Origin: Lewinellaceae bacterium | GTDB lineage: Bacteria > Bacteroidota > Bacteroidia > Chitinophagales > Saprospiraceae | Reading direction: 5' to 3' | DNA: 64,000 bases | NCBI GenBank assembly: GCA_016719605.1 | Contig: JADJYW010000006.1 | Coordinates: forward strand, 124,001-188,000 | Shown here: positions 38,797 to 48,500 of the stretch, in pieces | Position numbering within the stretch: the first letter of the stretch is position 1 | Layout: each line of letters begins with the position of its first letter | Program-made: the position numbers and the translations under genes | Notes under the pieces: generated by a model | The model's database searches: none | What the model was told of the DNA's origin: nothing | Seen by the model: only the letters and a program-made list of their open reading frames with translations

Positions 38797-40347
38797 ATGC
38801 TCGCACACTCTCGCGCATTTCTTTTGATCCTCGATGGCTGGGGCCTTGGTACGAAGCCCGAAGCCGATGCTATCCGGCAAGCCGACACGCCGTTCATGGA
38901 CAGCCTGTTGCAGCATTACCCGCACAGTACCCTCGTCACCTACGGCGAGGACGTGGGATTGCCCGAAGGGCAAATGGGCAACTCCGAAGTTGGGCACCTC
39001 AACATCGGCGCCGGGCGGGTGGTGTGGCAGGAACTGGCCCGCATCAACAAAGCCGTTCGGGAGGGTGCACTACGCACCATACTGCCATTGAAACAAGCTT
39101 TTGCGTACGCCAGAGCGGTGCGTACCAAGGTGCACCTCATCGGACTCGTATCCGACGGCGGAGTGCATTCTCATATCAACCACCTGAAAGCCCTGTGCGA
39201 TATTGCCCACGAGATGGAGGGCCGGGAAGTGTACATCCATGCCTTCACCGACGGGCGCGACTGCGATCCCAAAAGCGGGGCCGCTTTCATCGAAGAATTG
39301 TTGAAGTACATAGCAGAGAAAGGTTATACAAATATCCAGTTGGCCTCTGTCATCGGGCGCTACTATGCCATGGATCGCGACAAACGTTGGGAGCGTGTCA
39401 AACTGGCATACGACCTGCTGGTACACGGCATCGGAGAAGGGGTCTCCAATTTTCCCGAGGCTATCCGGAATTCTTACGCAGCAGGCGTAACCGACGAGTT
39501 TATCAAACCGCTGGTTTGCCTTGGCCCAGACGGCAAACCCCTCACCACCATCGAAACAGGCAATGTGGTCATCTGCTTCAATTTTCGGACAGACCGCCTG
39601 CGCGAACTAACCACGGTGCTCACGCAAAAAGATATGCCGGAGTTTGGCATGCACACGTTTCACCTGCATTATGTGACCATGACCCGCTACGACGAGTCGT
39701 TCAAAAACATTTTTGTCCTGTTTGATAAAGACAATGTGGAAATGACGCTCGGGGAAGTGATCGCTGATGCCGACCTGACCCAGGTGCGCATTGCCGAAAC
39801 AGAAAAATACCCGCACGTCACCTTTTTCTTCTCCGGTGGGGCCGAAGAGCCTTTTGAAGGCGAGCGCCGCATCATGATCCCCTCGCCCAAAGTGGCCACC
39901 TACGACCTGCAACCCGAAATGAGCGCCCTCGAGCTCACGGAAGCGATTTTGCAGGATATTCAGGAAAATAAGCCGGATTTCATCTGCCTCAATTTTGCCA
40001 ACACCGACATGGTTGGCCACACCGGCGTGTTCAGCGCCGCCATCAAAGCCGCCGAAACAGTGGACCACTGCCTGAGCCGGATTGTACCACTGGCCGAAGA
40101 AAACGGCTATGCCTGCCTGCTTATCGCCGACCACGGCAATTCCGATTACCTCATCAACGACGACGGCACGCCCAACACGGCCCACACGATGAACCCCGTG
40201 CCCTGTATCCTCGTCAGCAAGTACCTGAAAAACACCGTCAAACTTAACCACGGCCGGCTCGCCGACGTAGCGCCTACGCTGCTGGAACTGATGGGTGTGG
40301 AAAAACCGAAGCAGATGACCGGGGTGAGTTTGATCGCAAAACCATAA
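38797..40347 (+). CDS. gpmI: 2,3-bisphosphoglycerate-independent phosphoglycerate mutase
   Basis: Glycolytic interconversion of 3- and 2-phosphoglycerate via a phosphoserine. 516 residues, normal length. LLILDGWG binds Mn2+, S63 in GNSEVGHLNIGAGR is the phospho-acceptor, and LIGLVSDGGVHSH, HAFTDGRDCDP, NFRTDRLRELT, NFANTDMVGHTG, IADHGNSD and PNTAHTMNPVP complete the alkaline-phosphatase-type site. Starts directly behind the AACCTTCT minisatellite; no other promoter element seen. Confidence 0.96.
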   Translation: MLAHSRAFLLILDGWGLGTKPEADAIRQADTPFMDSLLQHYPHSTLVTYGEDVGLPEGQMGNSEVGHLNIGAGRVVWQELARINKAVREGALRTILPLKQAFAYARAVRTKVHLIGLVSDGGVHSHINHLKALCDIAHEMEGREVYIHAFTDGRDCDPKSGAAFIEELLKYIAEKGYTNIQLASVIGRYYAMDRDKRWERVKLAYDLLVHGIGEGVSNFPEAIRNSYAAGVTDEFIKPLVCLGPDGKPLTTIETGNVVICFNFRTDRLRELTTVLTQKDMPEFGMHTFHLHYVTMTRYDESFKNIFVLFDKDNVEMTLGEVIADADLTQVRIAETEKYPHVTFFFSGGAEEPFEGERRIMIPSPKVATYDLQPEMSALELTEAILQDIQENKPDFICLNFANTDMVGHTGVFSAAIKAAETVDHCLSRIVPLAEENGYACLLIADHGNSDYLINDDGTPNTAHTMNPVPCILVSKYLKNTVKLNHGRLADVAPTLLELMGVEKPKQMTGVSLIAKP

Positions 40348-40376
40348 ACTTTCTCGCCCCGCACAACTACCTGTCT

Positions 40377-42131
40377 ATGCGCCTTTTCACCGTATTCCTG
40401 ATTTTTTGCCTGACAAACTGTACCCACCGTATGCAACCTTCCTTTACCATCCCATTTGAGTCCAACCCCAACCAGACGCTCACCTACGCCGAGGCTATCG
40501 CCTGCTACGAAAAAATGGCGGCGGCCTATCCCGGCATGTTTCAATTCACGCCTGTCGGCAGTACCGACAGCGGCCATCCGCTGCATGTAGCGGTGTTGTC
40601 GAAAAACGGTGAGTTTGACCCGGAAAAAATCCGACGCTCGGGCAAACGTATCGTGCTGATCAACAATGGTATCCATCCCGGTGAGCCGGAAGGCATCGAC
40701 GCCACCATTTTGCTGCTCCGCGACCTGCTCGGCAAACCCGAACGGCAGGACGTGCTGGACCATCTGGTGCTGGTTGTTATCCCGGTGTACAACGTGGACG
40801 GCTGCCTGAACCGCGGTTCCTACAGCCGGGCCAATCAGGTCGGCCCCGAGGCCTACGGTTTCCGCGGAAACGCCCGCAACTACGACCTCAACCGCGATTT
40901 CGTGAAATGCGACTCCCGCAATGCCGCCACATTCAATCATATTTTCACGACGTGGCTGCCCGATATTTTTATTGACAACCACACCAGCAACGGCGCCGAT
41001 TATCCCTACACGATGACCCTCATTGCCACCCAGCACAACAAACTGGAGGCGCCGCTCGGTGATTTTTTACAAAAAACCATGCTGCCCGACCTCTACGCGC
41101 GTATGGAAAAACGCGGCTGGGAAATGACCCCGTATGTGGATAGTCCGGGCGAAACGCCCGACTCGGGCATCTCCGGTTTTTGCGATTACGGGCGTTTTTC
41201 CACCGGCTATGCCGCGTACTGGAACACCATCGGGTTTATGCCCGAAACGCACATGCTCAAGCCGTTTGCCGACCGCCTGCGGAGTACGCTGGCGTTTATG
41301 GAGGAGTCGCTCCAGTTTGTTCATCTTCAGCATGCTGCGCTTGGCAAGGTTCGCGCCGAGGCGTTCGAGCGCACGCGCACCAAAGCCGAATTTGTACTCG
41401 ACTGGCGCATGGATCGCAACACCCGCGATTCCCTCCAATTCAAAGGCTATACCGCCAAATACAAACCCTCCGAGGTGTCGGGCCTGCCGCGCCTCTGGTA
41501 CGATCGCTCCGAACCGTACGAAAAAACCATCCCGTACTACAACACGTTCGTACCGGCGGCAACGGTGACCAAACCCGTAGCCTACCTGATCCCGCAAGCC
41601 TGGGAAAACGTGCTCACCCGCCTCGAAAATAACGGCGTGGAACTGCATCGCCTCCGCGCGGATGTGACGGTGGATGTGGAAATGTACACCATTGGTTCGT
41701 TCAAAAACCGCGATGCCTGGGAAGGACACTACTACCACAACAACGTGCAAGTGGAAAAACAAACCCGCAAACACACCTACCACAAAGGCGATTTTGTGGT
41801 GTACACCGACCAGATTGCCAACCGCTACCTGCTGGAAACGCTGGAGCCGCATGCGCCCGATTCGTGGTTTGCCTGGAATTTCTTCGACCCGATCCTGATG
41901 CAAAAAGAGTATTTCTCGGCTTATGTATTCGAGGACCTGGCCGCGGAATTTTTGAAAGAAAACCCGGCTGTACGCGCGGAACTGGAAGAAAAAAAGAAAA
42001 CCGATCCGGAGTTTGCGGCGAGCGCCTCCAAACAACTCGATTGGGTGTACCGCAAATCGCCCTGGTACGAACCGACGCATCGAGTGTATCCGGTGGGGCG
42101 GGTGATGGGAAAGGTGGCGTTGCCGATTTGA
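40377..42131 (+). CDS. M14-family zinc carboxypeptidase-like lipoprotein
   Basis: 584 residues. Signal FLIFCLTNC has a lipobox-type cysteine. The zinc ligands lie in NGIHPGEPEG (H and E) and a later DIFIDNHTSNGADYPY histidine; RNYDLNRDFVK resembles the substrate-binding arginine region. The catalytic glutamate region would be around MPETHMLK. The C-terminal ~250 residues are an extension common in Bacteroidota homologues. Probably trims peptides in the periplasm or at the surface. It lies 29 bp after gpmI on the same strand. Confidence 0.82.
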   Translation: MRLFTVFLIFCLTNCTHRMQPSFTIPFESNPNQTLTYAEAIACYEKMAAAYPGMFQFTPVGSTDSGHPLHVAVLSKNGEFDPEKIRRSGKRIVLINNGIHPGEPEGIDATILLLRDLLGKPERQDVLDHLVLVVIPVYNVDGCLNRGSYSRANQVGPEAYGFRGNARNYDLNRDFVKCDSRNAATFNHIFTTWLPDIFIDNHTSNGADYPYTMTLIATQHNKLEAPLGDFLQKTMLPDLYARMEKRGWEMTPYVDSPGETPDSGISGFCDYGRFSTGYAAYWNTIGFMPETHMLKPFADRLRSTLAFMEESLQFVHLQHAALGKVRAEAFERTRTKAEFVLDWRMDRNTRDSLQFKGYTAKYKPSEVSGLPRLWYDRSEPYEKTIPYYNTFVPAATVTKPVAYLIPQAWENVLTRLENNGVELHRLRADVTVDVEMYTIGSFKNRDAWEGHYYHNNVQVEKQTRKHTYHKGDFVVYTDQIANRYLLETLEPHAPDSWFAWNFFDPILMQKEYFSAYVFEDLAAEFLKENPAVRAELEEKKKTDPEFAASASKQLDWVYRKSPWYEPTHRVYPVGRVMGKVALPI

Positions 42132-42140
42132 TAAAACAAG

Positions 42141-42170
42141 AGGCAAGTTTGCCCGCTTGCAAACTTGCCT
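42141..42170. terminator. Hairpin between convergent genes
   Basis: AGGCAAGTTTGC pairs perfectly with GCAAACTTGCCT (12 bp, 6-nt loop) in the 40-bp gap between the M14 peptidase and purB, fit to serve both strands. Its arm is related to the hairpin at 62543-62595 (GGCAGGTTTGC). Confidence 0.7.
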
Positions 42171-42171
42171 G

Positions 42172-43503
42172 CTACCCCCCTACATAATTGTGCGGCGTCA
42201 GCCGCTTCAGTTCGTCTTTCACCTCGCTTCCGATGCTGAGGTGGTCAATAAATTCATGCAAATCCGCCTGGGTGACCACGGCGCGTCCGCGGGTGAGGGC
42301 TTTCAGTGCCTCGTAGGGTTCCGGGTATCCCTCGCGGCGCAGGATGACCTGAATACCTTCGGCAATGACCATCCAGTTGTCTTCGAGGTCGTCGTATAGT
42401 TTTCCGTCGTTGAGCGTGAGTTTGCCGAGGCCTTTCAGGATAGATTTGAGAGCAACGACCGTGTGCCCCACCGGTACGCCGAGATTGCGCAGTACGGTGC
42501 TGTCGGTCAGGTCGCGCTGGAGGCGGCTGATGGGTAGTTTTTCGGCGAGGTGCTGGAAAAGGGCATTGGCCAGACCCAGATTTCCTTCGGCATTTTCAAA
42601 ATCAATGGGATTCACTTTGTGCGGCATAGCCGAGGAGCCGACCTCGTCTTTCACTGTTTTTTGGCGAAAATACTCCATCGAGACGTACGTCCACACGTCG
42701 CGGCAAAAGTCCATCAGGATAGTATTGATACGCCCCAGGGCCTGGCACTGCGCTGCCAGGCAGTCGTAATGTTCGATTTGGGTGGTGTGCTGGGAGCGTT
42801 CGAGGCCGAGGAATTCGTGCACAAAGTCATCGCCAAAGCGGCGCCAGTCGTAGTCGGGGTAGGCGGCATAGTGGGCGTTGAAATTGCCGGTGGCGCCACC
42901 GAATTTGGCGCGGTGCGGGATGGCACGCAGTTGCTCCAGTTGTCCGTCCAGGCGTTCCACAAAAACCCGGAGTTCCTTGCCGAGCAGGGTAGGGGAGGCC
43001 GGTTGGCCGTGGGTGCGGGCCAGCATGGGTACCCGCGCCCAGTCTTGCGCCAGTTGGTGCAGGTGGTCGCGCACGCGTTGCAGGAGTGGGTAGTACACGT
43101 CTTGCAGCGCATTTTTGAAAAGCAGGGGCGCGGCGGTATTGTTCACGTCCTGCGAGGTGAGGCCGAAGTGGACGAACTCGCGCAGTTGGCCCAGTTCGAG
43201 CGCATCGAATCGCTCTTTGAGGAAGTATTCCACGGCTTTCACATCGTGGTTGGTGGTGCGTTCGATACCCTTGATGTACTCCGCGTCGGCGGTGCTGAAG
43301 TTTTCAAAAATAGCATTCAGTTCATCAATTTTCGAGTCCTCGAAATCGGCCAATTGCGGCAGCCCGTACTGGCACAGCGCGATGAAATACTGGATTTCTA
43401 CAAAAACCCGGTAGCGAATGAGTGCGTACTCACTAAAGTAGTCGGCCAGTTCTTTGGTCTTGTCGGCGTAGCGCCCGTCAATAGGCGAGATGGCAAAAAG
43501 CAT
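42172..43503 (-). CDS. purB: Adenylosuccinate lyase
   Basis: Two steps of purine synthesis: SAICAR to AICAR and adenylosuccinate to AMP, each releasing fumarate. 443 residues. ISPIDGRYADKTKEL at the N-terminus, EFVHFGLTSQDVNNTAAP, ARTHGQPASPTLLGKE and the fumarase-superfamily signature SSAMPHKVNPIDFENAEGN are all present. The sequence is of the longer E. coli type. Preceded on its strand by low-complexity leader repeats, like gpmI. Confidence 0.95.
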   Translation of the reverse strand: MLFAISPIDGRYADKTKELADYFSEYALIRYRVFVEIQYFIALCQYGLPQLADFEDSKIDELNAIFENFSTADAEYIKGIERTTNHDVKAVEYFLKERFDALELGQLREFVHFGLTSQDVNNTAAPLLFKNALQDVYYPLLQRVRDHLHQLAQDWARVPMLARTHGQPASPTLLGKELRVFVERLDGQLEQLRAIPHRAKFGGATGNFNAHYAAYPDYDWRRFGDDFVHEFLGLERSQHTTQIEHYDCLAAQCQALGRINTILMDFCRDVWTYVSMEYFRQKTVKDEVGSSAMPHKVNPIDFENAEGNLGLANALFQHLAEKLPISRLQRDLTDSTVLRNLGVPVGHTVVALKSILKGLGKLTLNDGKLYDDLEDNWMVIAEGIQVILRREGYPEPYEALKALTRGRAVVTQADLHEFIDHLSIGSEVKDELKRLTPHNYVGG

Positions 43504-43505
43504 AT

Positions 43506-43563
43506 TTTAGAAGGGTTGAGCGGAGTGAGCGGGTGAGTAAAAAAGTTGAGCGGGGTGAGAGGA
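43506..43563 (-). repeat. Low-complexity leader repeats before purB
   Basis: On the minus strand the sequence alternates CTCACCCCGCTCAAC, TTTTTTACTCACCCGCTCAC and TCCGCTCAACCC up to the start region of purB, i.e. a degenerate C/T/A repeat comparable in position to the other leaders. Confidence 0.6.
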
Positions 43564-43717
43564 TCACGTTCGCCGCACATTTTTCGGGACATTCCCATTT
43601 CCCCCGCAAAAAAAAGGATTCCTGATGAAACGAACGGGCCTATTATCTTTCCTGCTCACCCCAATTTATACCCGCACAAAATAACCGCATCCTTGCCCGC
43701 CCTCTGCTCGCCCGCCG

Positions 43718-43725
43718 TACTTTTG
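43718..43725 (+). promoter_or_regulatory. -7 element of the coiled-coil protein gene
   Basis: TACTTTTG fits TAnnTTTG; a TTG at 43692-43694 (23 nt upstream) may be the -33 part. Confidence 0.5.
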
Positions 43726-43746
43726 CTCCCTAATTTTTTCAAAATC

Positions 43747-44163
43747 ATGGATAGAAATACCTGGATCGGCTTAGTTGCTGCCGCACTGTGTCTGGCTTTT
43801 GTTTTCCTGACCGCCAATGGCGGCAAAAACACCGAAGTAGAAACCTTGCTCGATGCCACCATGGCTGTACACGATGAAGCGATGGTGGAAATGGCCGACA
43901 TGAACCGTATCGGTCGGACGCTGAAAAAAAACCTCGTTGGGCTGGACTCCCTGTCGCCCCGCGCCGACTCGATTCGCGTCATTTTGCGGCAAATAAAAAA
44001 GGCTGAAGAAGATATGTACGCCTGGATGCGCAATTATGAACCGCCCACGGAACTGCCTGCCGATGAGGCCAAACGCTACCTTGAAGATCAAAAAGAAAAG
44101 ATCAGCCGAAACCAGGAAGACATCCGCGCAGCGCGCGATGCCGCCCGGAAAGTCAACATGTAA
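43747..44163 (+). CDS. Small membrane-anchored coiled-coil protein
   Basis: 138 residues: N-terminal membrane anchor (WIGLVAAALCLAFVFLTA) followed by a fully charged, helical domain (VETLLDATMAVHDEAMVEMADMNRI in two pieces; LEDQKEKISRNQEDIRAARDAARK). Resembles small Bacteroidota proteins sometimes named viral A-type inclusion-like, whose function is unknown. Likely periplasm-facing. Lies upstream of the SCO/cytochrome pair but is separated from it by a palindrome. Confidence 0.6.
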   Translation: MDRNTWIGLVAAALCLAFVFLTANGGKNTEVETLLDATMAVHDEAMVEMADMNRIGRTLKKNLVGLDSLSPRADSIRVILRQIKKAEEDMYAWMRNYEPPTELPADEAKRYLEDQKEKISRNQEDIRAARDAARKVNM

Positions 44164-44180
44164 AAAATACGCAACTCATC

Positions 44181-44212
44181 AGACTTTCCAGGTTTTTAAA
44201 CCTGGAAAGTCT
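44181..44212. repeat. 32-nt palindrome, copy 2
   Basis: AGACTTTCCAGGTTTT pairs with TAAACCTGGAAAGTCT with one central mismatch. Same element as at 4036-4067, 40 kb away. Here it separates two co-directional genes. Confidence 0.85.
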
Positions 44213-44234
44213 ATCCCACTATTCTACCAATTTT

Positions 44235-44855
44235 ATGCGCATCCTATATTTTCTGTTTCTCGCAGTGCTTTTCGCCTGCAACCAGCCATCCGGCCCGCGC
44301 ACGCTGCCTATTCTTGGCGAACGCGACGTGGTGAACGGCGACACTATCTACCCCGCCGTACCGGACTTTTCGTTTGTGGATCAGGACGGCCAGGTGGTGA
44401 CCAACGCCTTGTTTGCGGACAAAATCTATGTCGTGGATTTCTTTTTTATCCATTGTCCTACGATTTGTCCGAAGGTGAAAGCCAATGGTTTGCGGATTTA
44501 TGAAAAATACAAAAACGACGACCGGATCATGTTGCTGTCGCATTCCATTGACGTGAAAAACGATACCGTGGCTGCTCTGAAACGCCATGCCGACAAACTG
44601 GGCATTGAGTCCCGTCGTTGGCGCATGGTAACGGGCGACCACGATGCGATTTACGATATCGCCGACGACTATTTCAGCGTGGCCGTGGAAAACCCCGACG
44701 CACCCGGCGGTTTCGATCACAGCGGGCGGCTGATTCTCGTGGACAAAAACCGCCATGTCCGCTCTTTTTGCGACGGTACCGACGCCGAAGATGTGGATCG
44801 CTTCATGCTGGACATTGATGCGCTGCTGGACGAGCAGTTTGGCCGCAGCAAGTAA
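44235..44855 (+). CDS. SCO1/SenC-family protein (copper/redox lipoprotein)
   Basis: 206-residue lipoprotein (signal LFLAVLFAC) with a thioredoxin-like fold. FFFIHCPTICPKV holds the CxxxC pair (C74, C78) and GGFDHSGRLILVD supplies the third copper ligand His. SCO proteins deliver copper to CuA of cytochrome oxidase or act as thiol reductases. A small cytochrome c follows 52 bp downstream, a pairing that fits electron-transport assembly. Confidence 0.88.
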   Translation: MRILYFLFLAVLFACNQPSGPRTLPILGERDVVNGDTIYPAVPDFSFVDQDGQVVTNALFADKIYVVDFFFIHCPTICPKVKANGLRIYEKYKNDDRIMLLSHSIDVKNDTVAALKRHADKLGIESRRWRMVTGDHDAIYDIADDYFSVAVENPDAPGGFDHSGRLILVDKNRHVRSFCDGTDAEDVDRFMLDIDALLDEQFGRSK

Positions 44856-44907
44856 TTGCCGACAACCTGTGCTTTTCCCCCAAAAGCAGCCTCCATTTTT
44901 CCAAAAC

Positions 44908-45312
44908 ATGCTTTTTTCCAAAAAAGGAATCCTCCTTCCCCTGATCGCCTGCTTGCTGGCGCTGGTGCAATGCGAATCCAACCCGTACCGCGAAGGCGAA
45001 CGCCTGTACAAAATGAACTGCGCCAACTGCCACCTCGACGACGGCGCCGGGCTGGGCGCCCTTATCCCGCCTTTAGCCGGGGCCGACTATCTGGCTGCGC
45101 ACCGGGAGCGCCTGCCTTGTATCCTGAAATACGGACTGAAAGACACCATAGTGGTGAATGGCACGGTGTATGCCGAGGCCATGCCCGGCGTACAGACCTT
45201 GTCGGCTATCCAGATCGCCAACATCCTCAACTACATCAACACGAATTGGGGAAACAACCTGCCACCCTACCGACTGGACGAGGTGCGGGCGCTGCTGGAG
45301 GACTGCGAGTAG
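44908..45312 (+). CDS. Small cytochrome c lipoprotein
   Basis: 134 residues; signal with lipobox-like cysteine (LLALVQC), one heme-binding CANCH, and the class I pattern GxGLGALIPPLAGADYL before the distal Met region (EAMPGVQTLSAIQIANILNYI). A single-heme periplasmic electron carrier attached by a lipid. Follows the SCO gene and may be co-transcribed with it. Confidence 0.88.
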   Translation: MLFSKKGILLPLIACLLALVQCESNPYREGERLYKMNCANCHLDDGAGLGALIPPLAGADYLAAHRERLPCILKYGLKDTIVVNGTVYAEAMPGVQTLSAIQIANILNYINTNWGNNLPPYRLDEVRALLEDCE

Positions 45313-45454
45313 TGTGGGCACTACTGGACACTTTCCAACCGAAAAGATGCAGGGGGCCTCTAAACAGGGTGATTTTAAAAATAACAACTTCGCGTCTCTG
45401 CGGTGCATTTGAAAATGTCCAGCAGGGGTGCGCGGGGCACAAAACACAGAGGTA

Positions 45455-45483
45455 TTGGCTTTCACAGAACTTGGATACCTTTG
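45455..45483 (+). promoter_or_regulatory. Bacteroidota-type promoter of the 1,494-residue T9SS protein
   Basis: TTG at 45455-45457 and TACCTTTG at 45476-45483, 18 nt apart, 62 nt before the ATG. Confidence 0.65.
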
Positions 45484-45545
45484 TTCGTGAAAAACATTTG
45501 CCCCATCCCAAAACCACAACGCGGAGTTTTTTCCATTTCGAGCAC

Positions 45546-48500
45546 ATGAAACAACGTATCCTCTTGCTGGCGGCCTGGTGCCTTGCCGCGCCGCTTTTCG
45601 CCCAGGCTCCGGCCAACGACAACTGCGATTCGCCCATCGAACTTGGTCTGGCGCCCACTTGCACCAGCGACGAATATACCAACCTGAATGCCACGCCATC
45701 CGATATCGGCGCCAACAACCAGCCGTCCTGTTTCGGCGCCGGCAGCCCGGGCAACGACGTGTGGTTCACGTTTGTGTGCCCACCCGCACCATTGGATTTT
45801 CGAATTCAGTTGACCGGAACCGGCGCCGATCCGATTTCCAATCCCCGGTTTGCGGTGTATCGGGGCGATTGTTTGACCGACGGCCTGGCCGAACTGGACT
45901 GCGTGGCGGGCACAGGCGCCGATCTGTTCCTCGATGTGCAGGGCCTCACGCCCGGCGCGGTTTATTTTATCCGTGTTTCCTCCGCCGGTGTGCCGGCCAA
46001 CGCCGGGGTTTTCAACCTCTGCGTAAACGAAATACCACCCATTGTGACCATTGACCAGGGCGGTTCCACCCTTTGCGCAGGTACCCTGTACGATAGCGGC
46101 GGCCCCAACGACGACTACGGCCCCAACGAAGATCATGTATTCACCATCTGCCCGAGCGTACCCACGGCGTGTATTGATTTTACCCTGAGCTACTTCAACC
46201 TCGATGCGGGCGGTACCTTCGGCCCCGGCTTTGATGTGCTCACGTTTTACGACGGGCCTACAACCGGGGTGCCGATTGCAGCACAAATCAACGGTTTCAG
46301 CACGACCTTCGGCGCCGATGGCGGCGGCGGTGTGTGCTTCCAGGTACAGGCCGCCAGCGGCTGCCTCACCGTGCAGTTTCAATCCGACGCTACCGTGCAG
46401 TTTGAAGGATTTCAGGGTAGCTGGCAATGCAGCGATGCGGCTTGTGAACTACCCGCGAATATCGCCGTGGAAACAGCCGTGACCAAAACCGACATTGTAA
46501 CCGCCATTGAGGCGCCGGGCACTACCATCACCCTCCAGGATATCAGTAAATGCCCGCCCGGCGCATACGGAACCTTTGAATTTGCTACGGATAACAACGA
46601 CCTCGGCCTGCGCCGTGGCCTTGTGCTCACCTCCGGCAGCGCCGACCTGGTGCCCGGCCCAAATGACAACCCCGGCGCTTCCCAGGATAACGATGCTCCC
46701 GGCGATGCCCAACTGAACTACCTGTCCACCAGCCAGGGCAACGGCACACTTTCGCTGGATGCCTGCATCATCGAAATGGATATTTTTGTGGCTGCGGACG
46801 AACTCGCGTTTGAGTATGTTTTTGGCTCGGAAGAGTACCCGGAGTACGTCAACAACCAGTACAACGACATCTTTGCCTTTCTGGCTTCCGGCCCGGGTAT
46901 TGTGGGCGACCCCAACCTCGGCGGAGCGCAAAACATCGCCGTTTTGCCCGGAACCAATACCCCCGTGCAGATCAACAGCGTGAACAACCTCAACAACTGG
47001 CAATACTACCGCAACAATGAGGTGTCCCAGGGTTCCACGCTCCAGTACGATGGTTTCACCGCGGACTTCCTTGGCGTGAAAAAAAGCCTCACCGCCCGCG
47101 TAGACGTCGTGCCGTGCAATACTTACCGCCTCAAACTCGCCGTGGCCGACCGCTTCGACCGGGTGTTCGATTCCGGGGTATTTATTTCCGAGGTTCGCGG
47201 TGGCGCGCCGGCCCTCTCTGTGGAGTTTGCCAGCGGCCTGGATTATTTCATTGAGGATTGCAGCGGCACGGAAGATCAACTCGTTATCCGCCTGAATAAG
47301 CCGAAAGACAAGGCTGTTTCCTACACAATCACCCTTGGCGGATCGGCTACGCAGGGGGTGGATTATCTGCTGAATATCCCTGCGGTCATTACGTTTCAGC
47401 CGGGCGATACCGTGCTTGCGTTCCCGATTATCCCGCTTGCCGATGCACTCACCGAGGGCACGGAAACTATCACAATCACGCTTTCCAACGACTTTGGTTG
47501 CGGCACGGTCGTATTTCAGACCCTTACACTCGAACTACTCGACGATGCCGAGGTGGTCGTCAATGGCGGCGCCGACACGATTTACGTTTGCCCGCTCGGT
47601 ACGGCTCAACTGGAGGCCGCCGGCGCACAAACCTATTTTTGGTCGCCTCCGTTGGCCGTCAACAATCCTGCCATCGCCAACCCGACTATCACGCCTACTC
47701 AGGACATCCAACTGCAGGTGATCGGCACCATCGGCTCCTGCTCCGATACGGCCACGGTTTTTGTAAAAATCATCAGCACTCCGACCCTGGATATACAAGC
47801 CGTCGGCAGCACCAGCATCTGCCAGGGTGATACCCTGCAACTCGTGGCCGGCACCAACGCAGGCGAAGCAGGCATCTCCTGGTCGCCCAAGTCCCGTCTG
47901 AGTGCCCCCAACAGTGCCGCTACGCTCGCTTACCCGCTCTCGATCACGACCTATACCGCCACGATACAGGTACCCGGATGTGCGCCCGTGACCGATGAGG
48001 TCACCATAGATGTGGATACTCTGTTTTTTCCGACCCTGGCTTTCTCGGATACGACGGTATGCCAAAATTATCCCGTACAATTAGCCAACGTACTGCAATC
48101 CACCACCCTGTATGAATGGTCGCCCACCCAGGGGCTGGATGGCCCGGCGAGCTCCGGCCCCATCGCCACACCCGACCAGACGACTACCTACACCCTGACG
48201 GCCACCAGTGCCAACGGGGGCTGCTCCCCAACGGCTACTGTTACAGTCAATATCATCTCCGCCAATGTCGAGATACTCGGTGCCGACTCCCTTGCAATTT
48301 GTCTTGGCGACACCGTTTCGCTCTCCGCTCAGGGAACCCCGTCGGGCGCAACGATCACTTGGGAGCCGCCTTTTTATGTCAACCCGACCACCGGCCCGGC
48401 CGTGACCACGACGCCCGACGAATCCATCACCGTGTATGCCAACTACAACATCAACGGCTGCCGGGCGCGCGACTCCGTGTTTATCCGCGTGGATTCCTTG